From: Acetobacter fabarum
GTDB taxonomy: Bacteria; Pseudomonadota; Alphaproteobacteria; Acetobacterales; Acetobacteraceae
Length of the DNA stretch: 64,000 bases
Assembly (NCBI RefSeq): GCF_011516925.1
Contig: NZ_WOTG01000002.1
Coordinates: forward strand, 62,001-126,000
Direction: 5' to 3'
In this document: positions 42,885 to 50,467 of the stretch, in pieces
How positions within the stretch are numbered: position 1 is the first letter of the stretch
Layout of the letters: every line of letters begins with the position of its first letter
Notes under the pieces: generated by a model
The model's input: only the letters and a program-made list of their open reading frames with translations
Database searches by the model: none
Told to the model about the DNA's origin: nothing
Translations under genes and position numbers: made by a program

Positions 42885-45446
42885 ATGGTTATTAAAGTTG
42901 CGAGTGGAAGGAAAGCGCTCCCAATAGTTGTTGTTATGGCGGCGCTACCGGCTACGGCATATGCTGGCACGGCGGAGGAAGGCAAAAGTCGGGACCAGCA
43001 GGGGGCACATGCAGCGCCAGCCCACCAGGCTGTTGTAAAAAATGCGTCCGCAGTAAAAAAAACTGTCCATAAGCAGGATGTTTTGCAGGCATCGCCAGAG
43101 CTGATCTCGGTTGTGGGCAAACAGGAAGACCCGGTGTTGTCCGGCACCACGCGCAGGCATAGCACGGCTAATGTGCAGGTGATCAGCGCGCAGGAAATTG
43201 TAAGGACCGGGCAGAGCAACGCCATGGCTGCGCTGGAGCAGTTAATGCCTTCAGTCAGTTCCCCCTCATTCAGCGGGGTGGGGTCCAACCGTTTTATCCG
43301 TACCATGCAGTTGCGTAACCTCTCGGCCGACCAGACTCTGGTGCTGGTGAATGGTAAACGGCGGCACCTGACGGCAAACTTCAATGCCAATGCAGGCCCC
43401 AATTCCGGCACGGAACCGGCTGACCTGTCCCTGATCCCCTTAAGCGCGATTGATCATATTGAAGTCATTACAGAAGGCGCGTCCGCCCTTTATGGTCAGG
43501 ATGCCATAGCGGGGGCGGTTAATATTGTGCTCAAGCACAATACAAGCGGGGGGTCGCTCAATTTTGTGGATAGCGGATATTACGCCGGAGATGGCGTGGG
43601 CGTAAACGGGTATGGAGACTACGCGATAAAACTGGGGAACCGTGGTGGTTATCTGGATGTTGCGGCGCAGGTTTCCAACCAGTTACCGACCAATCGCTCG
43701 GGCCTTTATACGGGCAGCATGTATTTCCCGCTGGCTGATGGCAGTGTGGACCCGCGCCAGACAAAGGCTGGCCGTGACTTTAACCGTCTGGAAGGGCTGG
43801 GCCATACAACAATGGAGACACTCTCCGTTAATGGTGCCCTGCCCATAACAGATAGTATCCGTGGTTATCTTACGGCCACTTATGGCCACAGAACGGTAGA
43901 AAATCAGGTGACCTACCGTAATCCGGCTAATAACAATACGGTTCGAGCACTCTACCCGGATGGTTTTATTCCGCTTATGGGCATGACCGAAAATGACTTT
44001 CAGGTTAACGGCGGCGTGCAGGGTACAACCGCTGGGTTTGACTGGGATGGCTATGTAACCTTCGGGCGGGATGATGAGAGCTATACAACTCTCAATTCCG
44101 ATAACCCGACATTCGGGCTGGCCAGCAAACGCAATTTTTATGATGGTTCGGATATTTCCACCCAGTTGGTCACGGGTTTTAAAGCATCCAGAAACTTTAC
44201 GCCCTCTTTTCTGTCTCGCCCGGTAACGCTGGAGTTTGGGGGAGAATACCGGCACGATACGTTCCAGTTAACGGCGGGGGAGTATCAGTCCTGGGCTAAT
44301 GGTGGGGTCAAGGTGCTGGACGGGCCAAACGCCGGTGCCACCGCCACCCCCGGCGCATCGGGCCATATTGGGGCATCCCCCGATACAGCTAGCAACACAG
44401 CGCGCGATACGTTTGACGGGCACGTTAATCTTTCTTTCCATATTCTCCCAAAATGGGAGTGGACACTAGGTGGCCATGTGGTCAGCTATTCCAGCCTTGC
44501 CACAACGGAAACAGGGTCTGTTGGCACGCGGTATGATTTTAACAAACGCTGGGCCATTCGTGCGAATTTTAACACGGGTTATAGGCCGCCCACTCTTGGT
44601 CAGGAAAATTATTATTATACCTCAACATTTCCGACCTACACATTTGCACAGCTCCCAACCACAAGTGCTGCGGCCAAGGCGCTGGGTGGCGGCCAACTGA
44701 AAGGTGAATACTCACGCAGCTACAGCATTGGCATTGATGCGCACCCGGTGGATAATTTTACGTTAACCGCCAACCTTTACCGCATTGCCATTAACGACCG
44801 CATGGCAAACTCCACACAGTTTGGAGGAACAGCGGTGGAGAGTATGCTCAATAATCTGGGGTTAAATGGTATCCGCTACGTTCAGTACTATACCAACCCG
44901 GTTAACACCGTGACCAATGGTGGGGATGTTAATGCGGCATATAACCTGAACCTGCATAAGTACGGGCAATGGATTTTTTCTGTTGGCGTCAATTTTGCCG
45001 ATACGGAAATCAGCCATTACAACAGCACGCCCTCTCAGCTTCTGGCGCTCAACCAGCCGTATTTTGATGCGTATGCCCAGAACACATTGTTACACTCTTC
45101 CCCCAAAAACAGGGAAACCCTTGGGATTACATGGGCAAAAGACAAATGGCTCGTGTCTTTTCAGGAGCAGCGTTACGGGCAGTTGACATATATTGCCAAC
45201 CCCAGTCTTGCAGCAAAGGACTGGACAGTTGTCAAACCCGCCTTCATTACCAACTTGACAGTCAGCTACGACATTAATTCCCGCTGGTCGCTTAGTGTGG
45301 GGGCGCAAAACCTGTTTAACAAATATCCCAATCAGGTTTCCAAGGCCGGGCAGGCGTCTTCGAGCGGGGCATTTAAATACCCGTATTATTCTGCCTACGG
45401 GTTTATGGGCGGGTATTACTTTGCAAAGATCAGCTACCATTTGTGA
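42885..45446 (+). CDS. TonB-dependent outer-membrane receptor
   Basis: 853 residues from the ATG at 42885, which has AAAGGGA about 10 nt upstream; the ATG at 42864 lies in a dyad and has no ribosome site. A signal peptide ends near TAYA-GT. The plug domain (NVQVISAQEIVRTGQ, RNLSADQTLVLVNGKRRH, VITEGASALYGQDAIAGAVNI) is followed by a 22-strand barrel ending GYYFAKISYHL. Transport substrate unknown; position suggests uptake of the compound handled by the ligase/SfnB cluster. A terminator follows. Confidence 0.92.
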   Translation: MVIKVASGRKALPIVVVMAALPATAYAGTAEEGKSRDQQGAHAAPAHQAVVKNASAVKKTVHKQDVLQASPELISVVGKQEDPVLSGTTRRHSTANVQVISAQEIVRTGQSNAMAALEQLMPSVSSPSFSGVGSNRFIRTMQLRNLSADQTLVLVNGKRRHLTANFNANAGPNSGTEPADLSLIPLSAIDHIEVITEGASALYGQDAIAGAVNIVLKHNTSGGSLNFVDSGYYAGDGVGVNGYGDYAIKLGNRGGYLDVAAQVSNQLPTNRSGLYTGSMYFPLADGSVDPRQTKAGRDFNRLEGLGHTTMETLSVNGALPITDSIRGYLTATYGHRTVENQVTYRNPANNNTVRALYPDGFIPLMGMTENDFQVNGGVQGTTAGFDWDGYVTFGRDDESYTTLNSDNPTFGLASKRNFYDGSDISTQLVTGFKASRNFTPSFLSRPVTLEFGGEYRHDTFQLTAGEYQSWANGGVKVLDGPNAGATATPGASGHIGASPDTASNTARDTFDGHVNLSFHILPKWEWTLGGHVVSYSSLATTETGSVGTRYDFNKRWAIRANFNTGYRPPTLGQENYYYTSTFPTYTFAQLPTTSAAAKALGGGQLKGEYSRSYSIGIDAHPVDNFTLTANLYRIAINDRMANSTQFGGTAVESMLNNLGLNGIRYVQYYTNPVNTVTNGGDVNAAYNLNLHKYGQWIFSVGVNFADTEISHYNSTPSQLLALNQPYFDAYAQNTLLHSSPKNRETLGITWAKDKWLVSFQEQRYGQLTYIANPSLAAKDWTVVKPAFITNLTVSYDINSRWSLSVGAQNLFNKYPNQVSKAGQASSSGAFKYPYYSAYGFMGGYYFAKISYHL

Positions 45447-45505
45447 GGTGATGCCCCATTCATTTCATGGGCAAAAACCTTCGTGCGTTATCAGAGCGCG
45501 CTGTA

Positions 45506-45531
45506 TAATGGGTTCCTTCTGGAACCCATTA
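45506..45531. other. Perfect stem-loop after the TonB receptor gene
   Basis: TAATGGGTTCC (45506-45516) and GGAACCCATTA (45521-45531) form an 11-bp stem with a TTCT tetraloop. No T-run follows on either strand; it may help termination or stabilise the transcript 3' end. Confidence 0.45.
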
Positions 45532-45568
45532 AAAGCTGTTTGATTGCCAGATGTTTTTTATTCTGGGG

Positions 45569-45607
45569 GCATGTGCCGGGTGAAGTGTTGCCCGGCACAT
45601 GCTTTTT
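45569..45607 (+). terminator. Rho-independent terminator after the TonB receptor gene
   Basis: GCATGTGCCGGG (45569-45580) pairs with CCCGGCACATGC (45591-45602) around a 10-nt loop, followed by TTTTT (45603-45607). It ends the plus-strand unit that includes the receptor. Its T-run overlaps the stop codon of the convergent amidase gene. Confidence 0.9.
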
Positions 45608-46955
45608 AAGCAGCCTGTTGCGCCTCAAGCGGGCAGCGCCCGGCCAGACCAGCCTGTTCCAGCTTGCGGGCCAGACTGAACAGAGCAGCCTCGCGCCCGG
45701 GAGCCGCTACCAGTTGCAGGCCCAGCGGCAGGGTGCCGGTGTTCCTGAGCGGCAGGCAGAGCACGGGCAGGCCCGGCAGGGTGATAGGCTGCGTGTACAG
45801 GCCCAGATTGGCACGGGCGGAAGCCGGTTTACCGTCAACCATAACGGTTGGGTCATCCAGTCGGGGGGCTTCGCACATAACGGCAGGGGCAATTAGCACA
45901 TCCACCTGCTCAAACACGGCATGCACCTGCTGGCGGAACCAGCGGCGGAAGCGTTGTGCCTGCACATAGGTGCTGGAGGGCAGCATGGCACCCGCCAGAA
46001 GCCGGTCGCGGGTTGCAGGGTCGTATTCCTCTGCTGCTGCGCGCAGGCGGGGCAGGTGGAGCGTGCCACCTTCTGCCGCTGTAATCAGGAAGGATGCAGC
46101 CCGGGCTGTTGGTGTTTGTGGCAGTTCCACACTGCCCGACAGACCAAGATGCTGGCAGACCCGGCCTATGGCCGCAGCAAGGGCGGGGCTGAGGTTTTGT
46201 GCAAACCAGCCGCCAAGGCATGCTGCGCGCAGGGTCTGGGGTTCGGGCTCGGCTGGTGTGTCCGCCATAATGTAAAAGGCGGCCATAAGGTCATCCAGCG
46301 TTCCGGCAAAATGCCCCACTACGTCCAGACTGGCGGAAAAAGGATAAGCACCCTCCCGCGGGAGGCGGCCGAATGTGGGCTTTAACCCCCATACCCCGCA
46401 GAGTGATGCCGGCACACGGATGGATCCGTTGGTGTCTGTTCCCAGTGTGAGCGGTAAAAAACCGGCGGCAACAGCCGCGGCCGACCCGCCGGAGGACCCA
46501 CCTGCCATGCGGCTTGTATCGTGCGGGTTGCGGGTTATGCCGTAATGGGCGTTGTCGGTTGCAAAACCGTAGGCAAACTCATCCATGTTGAGTGTGGCAA
46601 CGGCAATGGCTCCGGCTGCGCGCAGGCGGGCCACAATGGCGGCGTCCTGCGTGGCGGGGGGAGTATTGCGCAGCACAATGGAGCCTGCGGTGGTAACATG
46701 GCCCTGAATGTCAAACAGGTCCTTGACCCCAAAAGGCACACCTGCCAGCGGGGGCAGGGGTTTGTTGCGGGCCAGCAGGGCATCCACGGCCTGAGCCTGC
46801 TCCATGGCCTGCTGCGCAAACAGGTGGGTCACGCTGTGAATGGCGGCATCATGCTGGTTGATGGTAGCCAGCACCGATTGCATGACGGAGGCCGCACTGC
46901 GTTTGCCACTGCGGATGTCCTGCGCAATACCCAGTGCGCTTGCAAAGCGGGTCAT
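45606..46955 (-). CDS. hpxY: AtzE/HpxY-family amidase of ureide catabolism
   Basis: 449 residues from the ATG that overlaps the hpxX stop (ATGA). Amidase-signature residues are present: GVPFGVKDLFD (Lys), MAGGSSGGSAAAVAAG (Ser-cisSer region) and TDTNGSIRVPASLCG. It resembles HpxY/AtzE, GatA-like amidases that pair with a small GatC-like partner; hpxX just upstream is that partner. In the Klebsiella hpx pathway HpxY with HpxX and HpxZ is proposed to convert oxalurate towards oxamate. Confidence 0.83.
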   Translation of the reverse strand: MTRFASALGIAQDIRSGKRSAASVMQSVLATINQHDAAIHSVTHLFAQQAMEQAQAVDALLARNKPLPPLAGVPFGVKDLFDIQGHVTTAGSIVLRNTPPATQDAAIVARLRAAGAIAVATLNMDEFAYGFATDNAHYGITRNPHDTSRMAGGSSGGSAAAVAAGFLPLTLGTDTNGSIRVPASLCGVWGLKPTFGRLPREGAYPFSASLDVVGHFAGTLDDLMAAFYIMADTPAEPEPQTLRAACLGGWFAQNLSPALAAAIGRVCQHLGLSGSVELPQTPTARAASFLITAAEGGTLHLPRLRAAAEEYDPATRDRLLAGAMLPSSTYVQAQRFRRWFRQQVHAVFEQVDVLIAPAVMCEAPRLDDPTVMVDGKPASARANLGLYTQPITLPGLPVLCLPLRNTGTLPLGLQLVAAPGREAALFSLARKLEQAGLAGRCPLEAQQAA

Positions 46956-47140
46956 GGTATGTAGTCTCCCGCTGGTTCGCATGTGTCGGGGAGTGGAAAA
47001 TCCCTTACAAGGGCCGCATAGTTTTGCAACACATGGGTGTTGGCAATCACGCCAGCAATGCAGGCCGGGGGGAGGTCAAGCTCCATGGCCTGCGCACGGG
47101 CAGCGACAAGAACCTCATCAGAGAAGGGAGGCGTGGTCAT
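46952..47140 (-). CDS. hpxX: HpxX/AtzG-like small amidase partner (DUF4089)
   Basis: 62 residues with AAGGAG upstream. The sequence (AARAQAMELDLPPACIAGVIAN, NYAALVRDFPLP) matches the short helical GatC-like proteins that accompany AtzE/HpxY amidases. It probably binds the amidase and completes or stabilises it, as GatC does for GatA. Small and easily missed, but its overlaps on both sides mark it as real. Confidence 0.85.
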   Translation of the reverse strand: MTTPPFSDEVLVAARAQAMELDLPPACIAGVIANTHVLQNYAALVRDFPLPDTCEPAGDYIP

Positions 47141-47155
47141 GGCATGCTCCTTTCC

Positions 47156-47560
47156 TTACAGTGTGGGGCGTTCGGTTTCTGGCTGTTCGGCCATGATGGA
47201 CACATGGGCCGCCAGAATTTTCCAGCCATCGGGCGTGTTGATCCATGTCTGCATCTGCCGACCCGTGCGGGTAGAGCCGATGCGGCGGAATTCCAGACTG
47301 ACAACCCCCGCCTGCGTGCCAACGGGGGTTATGGTGCGGCGCAACATGGCGCGCGGGGGCGAGCCACCTGTGCGGTTGCGGCGGAAGGCGGCAATCTCTT
47401 CCGCGCCGTAAAGGTTTTCCCCCACGCCGTAGCGCACGGTCTGTGGCCCCTGCCAGAACAGGGCGTCCAGCACGGCCACATCGTTTTCGGCCAGTGCGCG
47501 TTCGTACTGGTCGGAGCAGTGCGTGAGTGCGAGGATGGTCTGGGCGTCATCCAATGTCAT
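47156..47560 (-). CDS. hpxZ: HpxZ, DUF3225 oxalurate-catabolism protein
   Basis: 134 residues, NTF2/SnoaL-like fold family. The motif YERALAENDVAVLDALFWQGPQTVRYGVGENLYG with FRRNR and the C-terminal GWKILAAHVSIM are characteristic of DUF3225/HpxZ. The exact chemical role of HpxZ is unproven; it is consistently encoded with the HpxXY amidase. The hpxX start lies 15 nt downstream. Confidence 0.88.
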   Translation of the reverse strand: MTLDDAQTILALTHCSDQYERALAENDVAVLDALFWQGPQTVRYGVGENLYGAEEIAAFRRNRTGGSPPRAMLRRTITPVGTQAGVVSLEFRRIGSTRTGRQMQTWINTPDGWKILAAHVSIMAEQPETERPTL

Positions 47561-47593
47561 GCGCGTGCCGTCCTTTTGCGGGTGGCCTTGGGG

Positions 47594-48820
47594 TTATGGC
47601 CATTCGGCCAGTGCGGCGTCCACGGCTGCACCACGGGGCAGCGTGTGGCCCTGTGCTGCAAGGCAGGCCTCCAGCGCGCCAAGGGTCAACAGCACCTTAT
47701 GTTTGACGGCATTGTACCCCATGGTGCCAATGCGCCAGATACGGCCTGCCAGCGGGCCAAAGGCCGTGCCAATTTCTATGCCAAAATCATCGCGCATGCG
47801 GGTGCGTATGGCCTCACCATCCACACCATCGGGGATCCACACACCGGTTACGTTGGTCATGCGGTGGGCATCATCCCCAAAAATGCGCAGGTTCATGGCG
47901 CGCAGCCCCGCAATCAGGCATGCACTGGCCTGTGCGTGGCGGGCAAAGCGGGCATCCAGCCCTTCTTCGAGCACAATGCGGGCGGCTTCTCGCGCGCCGT
48001 AGAGCATGGTCGTGGCCTCGGTATGGTGGTTGAGGCGTTTTTCCGACCAGTAATCCATGACCATGGCCAGATCGAAGTAGTTGGACAAAATGCGTGCCCG
48101 GCTGCCATTGGTTGTACCTTCGCCCCGGATCCCTGCTTCCACATGGCGGCGGGCCATAATGTGTTCCGCTGCCCGGTCCGACACGGTTATGGGGGCGGAG
48201 CCGGGTGGCCCGCCCATGCATTTCTGCAACCCGCCAGAGACCACATCAATCCCCCACACATCCGTGTTAATGGCCATGCCGCCCAGCGTTGCGGTGACAT
48301 CCGTGTAGGAAAGTACGTTGTATTTGCGGCAGAGTTCTCCAACCCCTTCCAACGGCTGGGCCATGGTAGTGGAGGTGTCACCATGAATGCAGGCGAACAC
48401 TTTTGGTTTGTGGGTTTTTAGTGCGTCTTCAATCTGTTCCAGCGTGGCCACCTGCCCCCATGGCAGGTCGAGCGCGCAGATTTCCGCCCCGATACGCTCT
48501 GCAATTTCGGAAAGCAGGAGGCCAAAACGCCCGGCCCGCACCAGCAGGATTTTATCGCCCGGTTCCACAAGGGAGACCAGAGCCGCCTCAATCCCTGCGC
48601 GGGCCGTGCCATCCACCAGAAAGGTCCACTGGTTCCGTGTCATGAAAATCTGACGGTACAGAGCCATGGTTTCGTTCATGTACTCTGTCATTTCCGGGTC
48701 AAACTGGCCCAGCATGTCAGCCGACATGGCGCGCAGCACACGCGGATGCGCGTTAATGGGGCCGGGGCCCATCAACATCCGCTGGGGTGGGTCAATCTGC
48801 CGGAAAAACGTGGAACTCAT
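47594..48820 (-). CDS. pucG: (S)-Ureidoglycine-glyoxylate aminotransferase, PucG/HpxJ type
   Basis: 408 residues, class V PLP aminotransferase. LMGPGPINAHPRVLRAM at the start, VDGTARAGIEAAL, and the PLP-lysine region VVSGGLQKCMGGPPG identify the alanine-glyoxylate/PucG group. Linkage to allantoate amidohydrolase upstream (ATGA overlap) and hpxZXY downstream favours ureidoglycine as amino donor, yielding oxalurate and glycine. Serine- or alanine-glyoxylate transamination is the alternative. Confidence 0.85.
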   Translation of the reverse strand: MSSTFFRQIDPPQRMLMGPGPINAHPRVLRAMSADMLGQFDPEMTEYMNETMALYRQIFMTRNQWTFLVDGTARAGIEAALVSLVEPGDKILLVRAGRFGLLLSEIAERIGAEICALDLPWGQVATLEQIEDALKTHKPKVFACIHGDTSTTMAQPLEGVGELCRKYNVLSYTDVTATLGGMAINTDVWGIDVVSGGLQKCMGGPPGSAPITVSDRAAEHIMARRHVEAGIRGEGTTNGSRARILSNYFDLAMVMDYWSEKRLNHHTEATTMLYGAREAARIVLEEGLDARFARHAQASACLIAGLRAMNLRIFGDDAHRMTNVTGVWIPDGVDGEAIRTRMRDDFGIEIGTAFGPLAGRIWRIGTMGYNAVKHKVLLTLGALEACLAAQGHTLPRGAAVDAALAEWP

Positions 48821-50235
48821 GCAGAAAACTCCGTTGGTTTGTGTGCGGTTGTGGTGGCAAATGCGCGTATGAAATCCAGCATGACCAGAAAAGCCGTATG
48901 GGCATCATCATGCCGCACGGCTTCTGCGGGGTTGTGGCTGATCCCCTGATGGCAGCGCAGGAACAGCATGCACACCGGGGTCAGGGCCGCCATGACCATG
49001 GCATCATGCCCTGCACCGCTGACCAGATGGTGCGCCGCCTGCCCGGTTATGCGGGTGACAGATGCCGCAAGGCAGGCCGTTAATGCGGGGTTGCAGGGGG
49101 TGGCGGGCAGGTCGTTCTGGAGTTCAATGCTCAGGCCCACGCCGCGTTCGTCTGCAATGTTCTGCAAGGCTTCACAAATCCGGGTGGTGGCCTGGTCGCG
49201 CACCTGTGCGGTGCCTGCGCGGATATCCAGACTGAAAGTGGTCTGGCCGGGCACAACGTTGCTGGCACCGGGGCCAACATGCAACTGGCCAACGGTTGCC
49301 ACCAGATCGGGCGGGCCATTTGCACCAATGCGCTCGATGGCCACCATGGCCTGAGCGGCTGCGGCCAGCGCATCCTTCCGCAAGGACATGGGCATGGTGC
49401 CGGCATGGCCCGCCACACCCTGTATGCTCACCTTGAAGCGGTATTGCGCGGCAATGGCGGTGACCACACCAACGCCCAGCCCGGCGGCTTCCAGCACGGG
49501 GCCTTGCTCTATATGGGCTTCCAGATAACCGACAACCTGTTCGGGTTTGTAGGCTGCCTCAAGGTAGCGGGCGGGGTCCAGACCGTTCTGGTGCAGAACA
49601 TCATGCAAGGTGGTGCCGCTGGCATCCACCGTGCCAAGGGGGAGGGCATCAAGCGTGCCGGCCACAGCGCGCGACGTAAGCATGGAGGCAGGGAAGCGCG
49701 AGCCTTCCTCATCCCCAAACCCGATGACCTCAATGGCAAAAGGCATGCGCTCACCCTGAGCGGCCAGATGGGCCACGACCTCTATGCCCAGCATGACACC
49801 CAGCGTGCCGTCATAACGGCCCGCATTACGCACGCTATCCAGATGTGACCCGATAAGGAGTGCTGGGGCACCGGGGGTCTGCCCTTCGTAACGGCCGATC
49901 AGGTTGCCCGCCGCATCCGTGCGGGTGGCCATGCCTGCCTCGTGCATCCACAAGGCAACCTGTTTGCAGGTAGCCGCATGGGCAGGGGACAGATAAGCCC
50001 GAAAAAGACCGTCCTGCGTATCGGAAAAAGGGTGTGAGCCAAGATGGTCACACCGGTTGACCGGACGGGAGTCCTTTTTGCTGGCCTCTGCCGGGCCTTG
50101 GGGGAAGGGCGGGGTCGGGGTGATTGGTTTTGTCCTTGGTATGCAAATGCCTGATCGGGTTTTGCCAGCGCTGGCTGGCGTAGTCTGGCAATCATAGACG
50201 GATTTGGTCCGTTCTCCCAAAAGCAAAAAAGGCAA
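48817..50235 (-). CDS. allC: Allantoate amidohydrolase
   Basis: Peptidase M20-type amidohydrolase. Metal ligands: LLIGSHLDSVRNAGRYDG, IGFGDEEGSRFPAS, YLEAHIEQGPVLE and SGAGHDAMVMA. It hydrolyses allantoate to ureidoglycine, ammonia and CO2. Conserved sequence starts only around NRCDHLGSHPF (near 50060). No ATG or GTG lies upstream in frame; the only starts are TTG codons at 50235-50220 without a clear ribosome site. The N-terminus is therefore uncertain. It is first in the allC-pucG-hpxZXY operon. Confidence 0.85.
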   Translation of the reverse strand: MPFLLLGERTKSVYDCQTTPASAGKTRSGICIPRTKPITPTPPFPQGPAEASKKDSRPVNRCDHLGSHPFSDTQDGLFRAYLSPAHAATCKQVALWMHEAGMATRTDAAGNLIGRYEGQTPGAPALLIGSHLDSVRNAGRYDGTLGVMLGIEVVAHLAAQGERMPFAIEVIGFGDEEGSRFPASMLTSRAVAGTLDALPLGTVDASGTTLHDVLHQNGLDPARYLEAAYKPEQVVGYLEAHIEQGPVLEAAGLGVGVVTAIAAQYRFKVSIQGVAGHAGTMPMSLRKDALAAAAQAMVAIERIGANGPPDLVATVGQLHVGPGASNVVPGQTTFSLDIRAGTAQVRDQATTRICEALQNIADERGVGLSIELQNDLPATPCNPALTACLAASVTRITGQAAHHLVSGAGHDAMVMAALTPVCMLFLRCHQGISHNPAEAVRHDDAHTAFLVMLDFIRAFATTTAHKPTEFSA

Positions 50236-50339
50236 TTTCGCGTTGCAAAATTGAGCGCGGCCCCCGTGCTGAAAAAAGCAATGAGAAAGTGCTTTTTTTT
50301 ATTTTGTGAGAAAGGGAACTCGCAATTATATATCGGAAT

Positions 50340-50348
50340 CGTATCGTT
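50340..50348. promoter_or_regulatory. Candidate shared operator half-site CGTATCGTT
   Basis: CGTATCGTT is the exact reverse complement of AACGATACG found between the LysR gene and the urate hydroxylase gene (21146-21154). It lies in the divergent region between allC and the TonB receptor gene. A related CGGAATCG precedes it. It is a weak indication that the same LysR protein controls both purine blocks. Confidence 0.25.
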
Positions 50349-50467
50349 TATGGGCAGAGTTTCGGAACACACCCCGCCTTAGGCAATCTGCAGGGGAACA
50401 CACCGCGATAATGCCTGACCCGCCGCCCTTACCCCTGCTCCAGCTTCTGCTTTTGGGAGACTACACC

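Noticed and set aside
30717-45605. Genomic island with mobility genes
   Set aside because: No transposase, integrase, tRNA border or direct repeat was seen; only an atypical gene block is supported.
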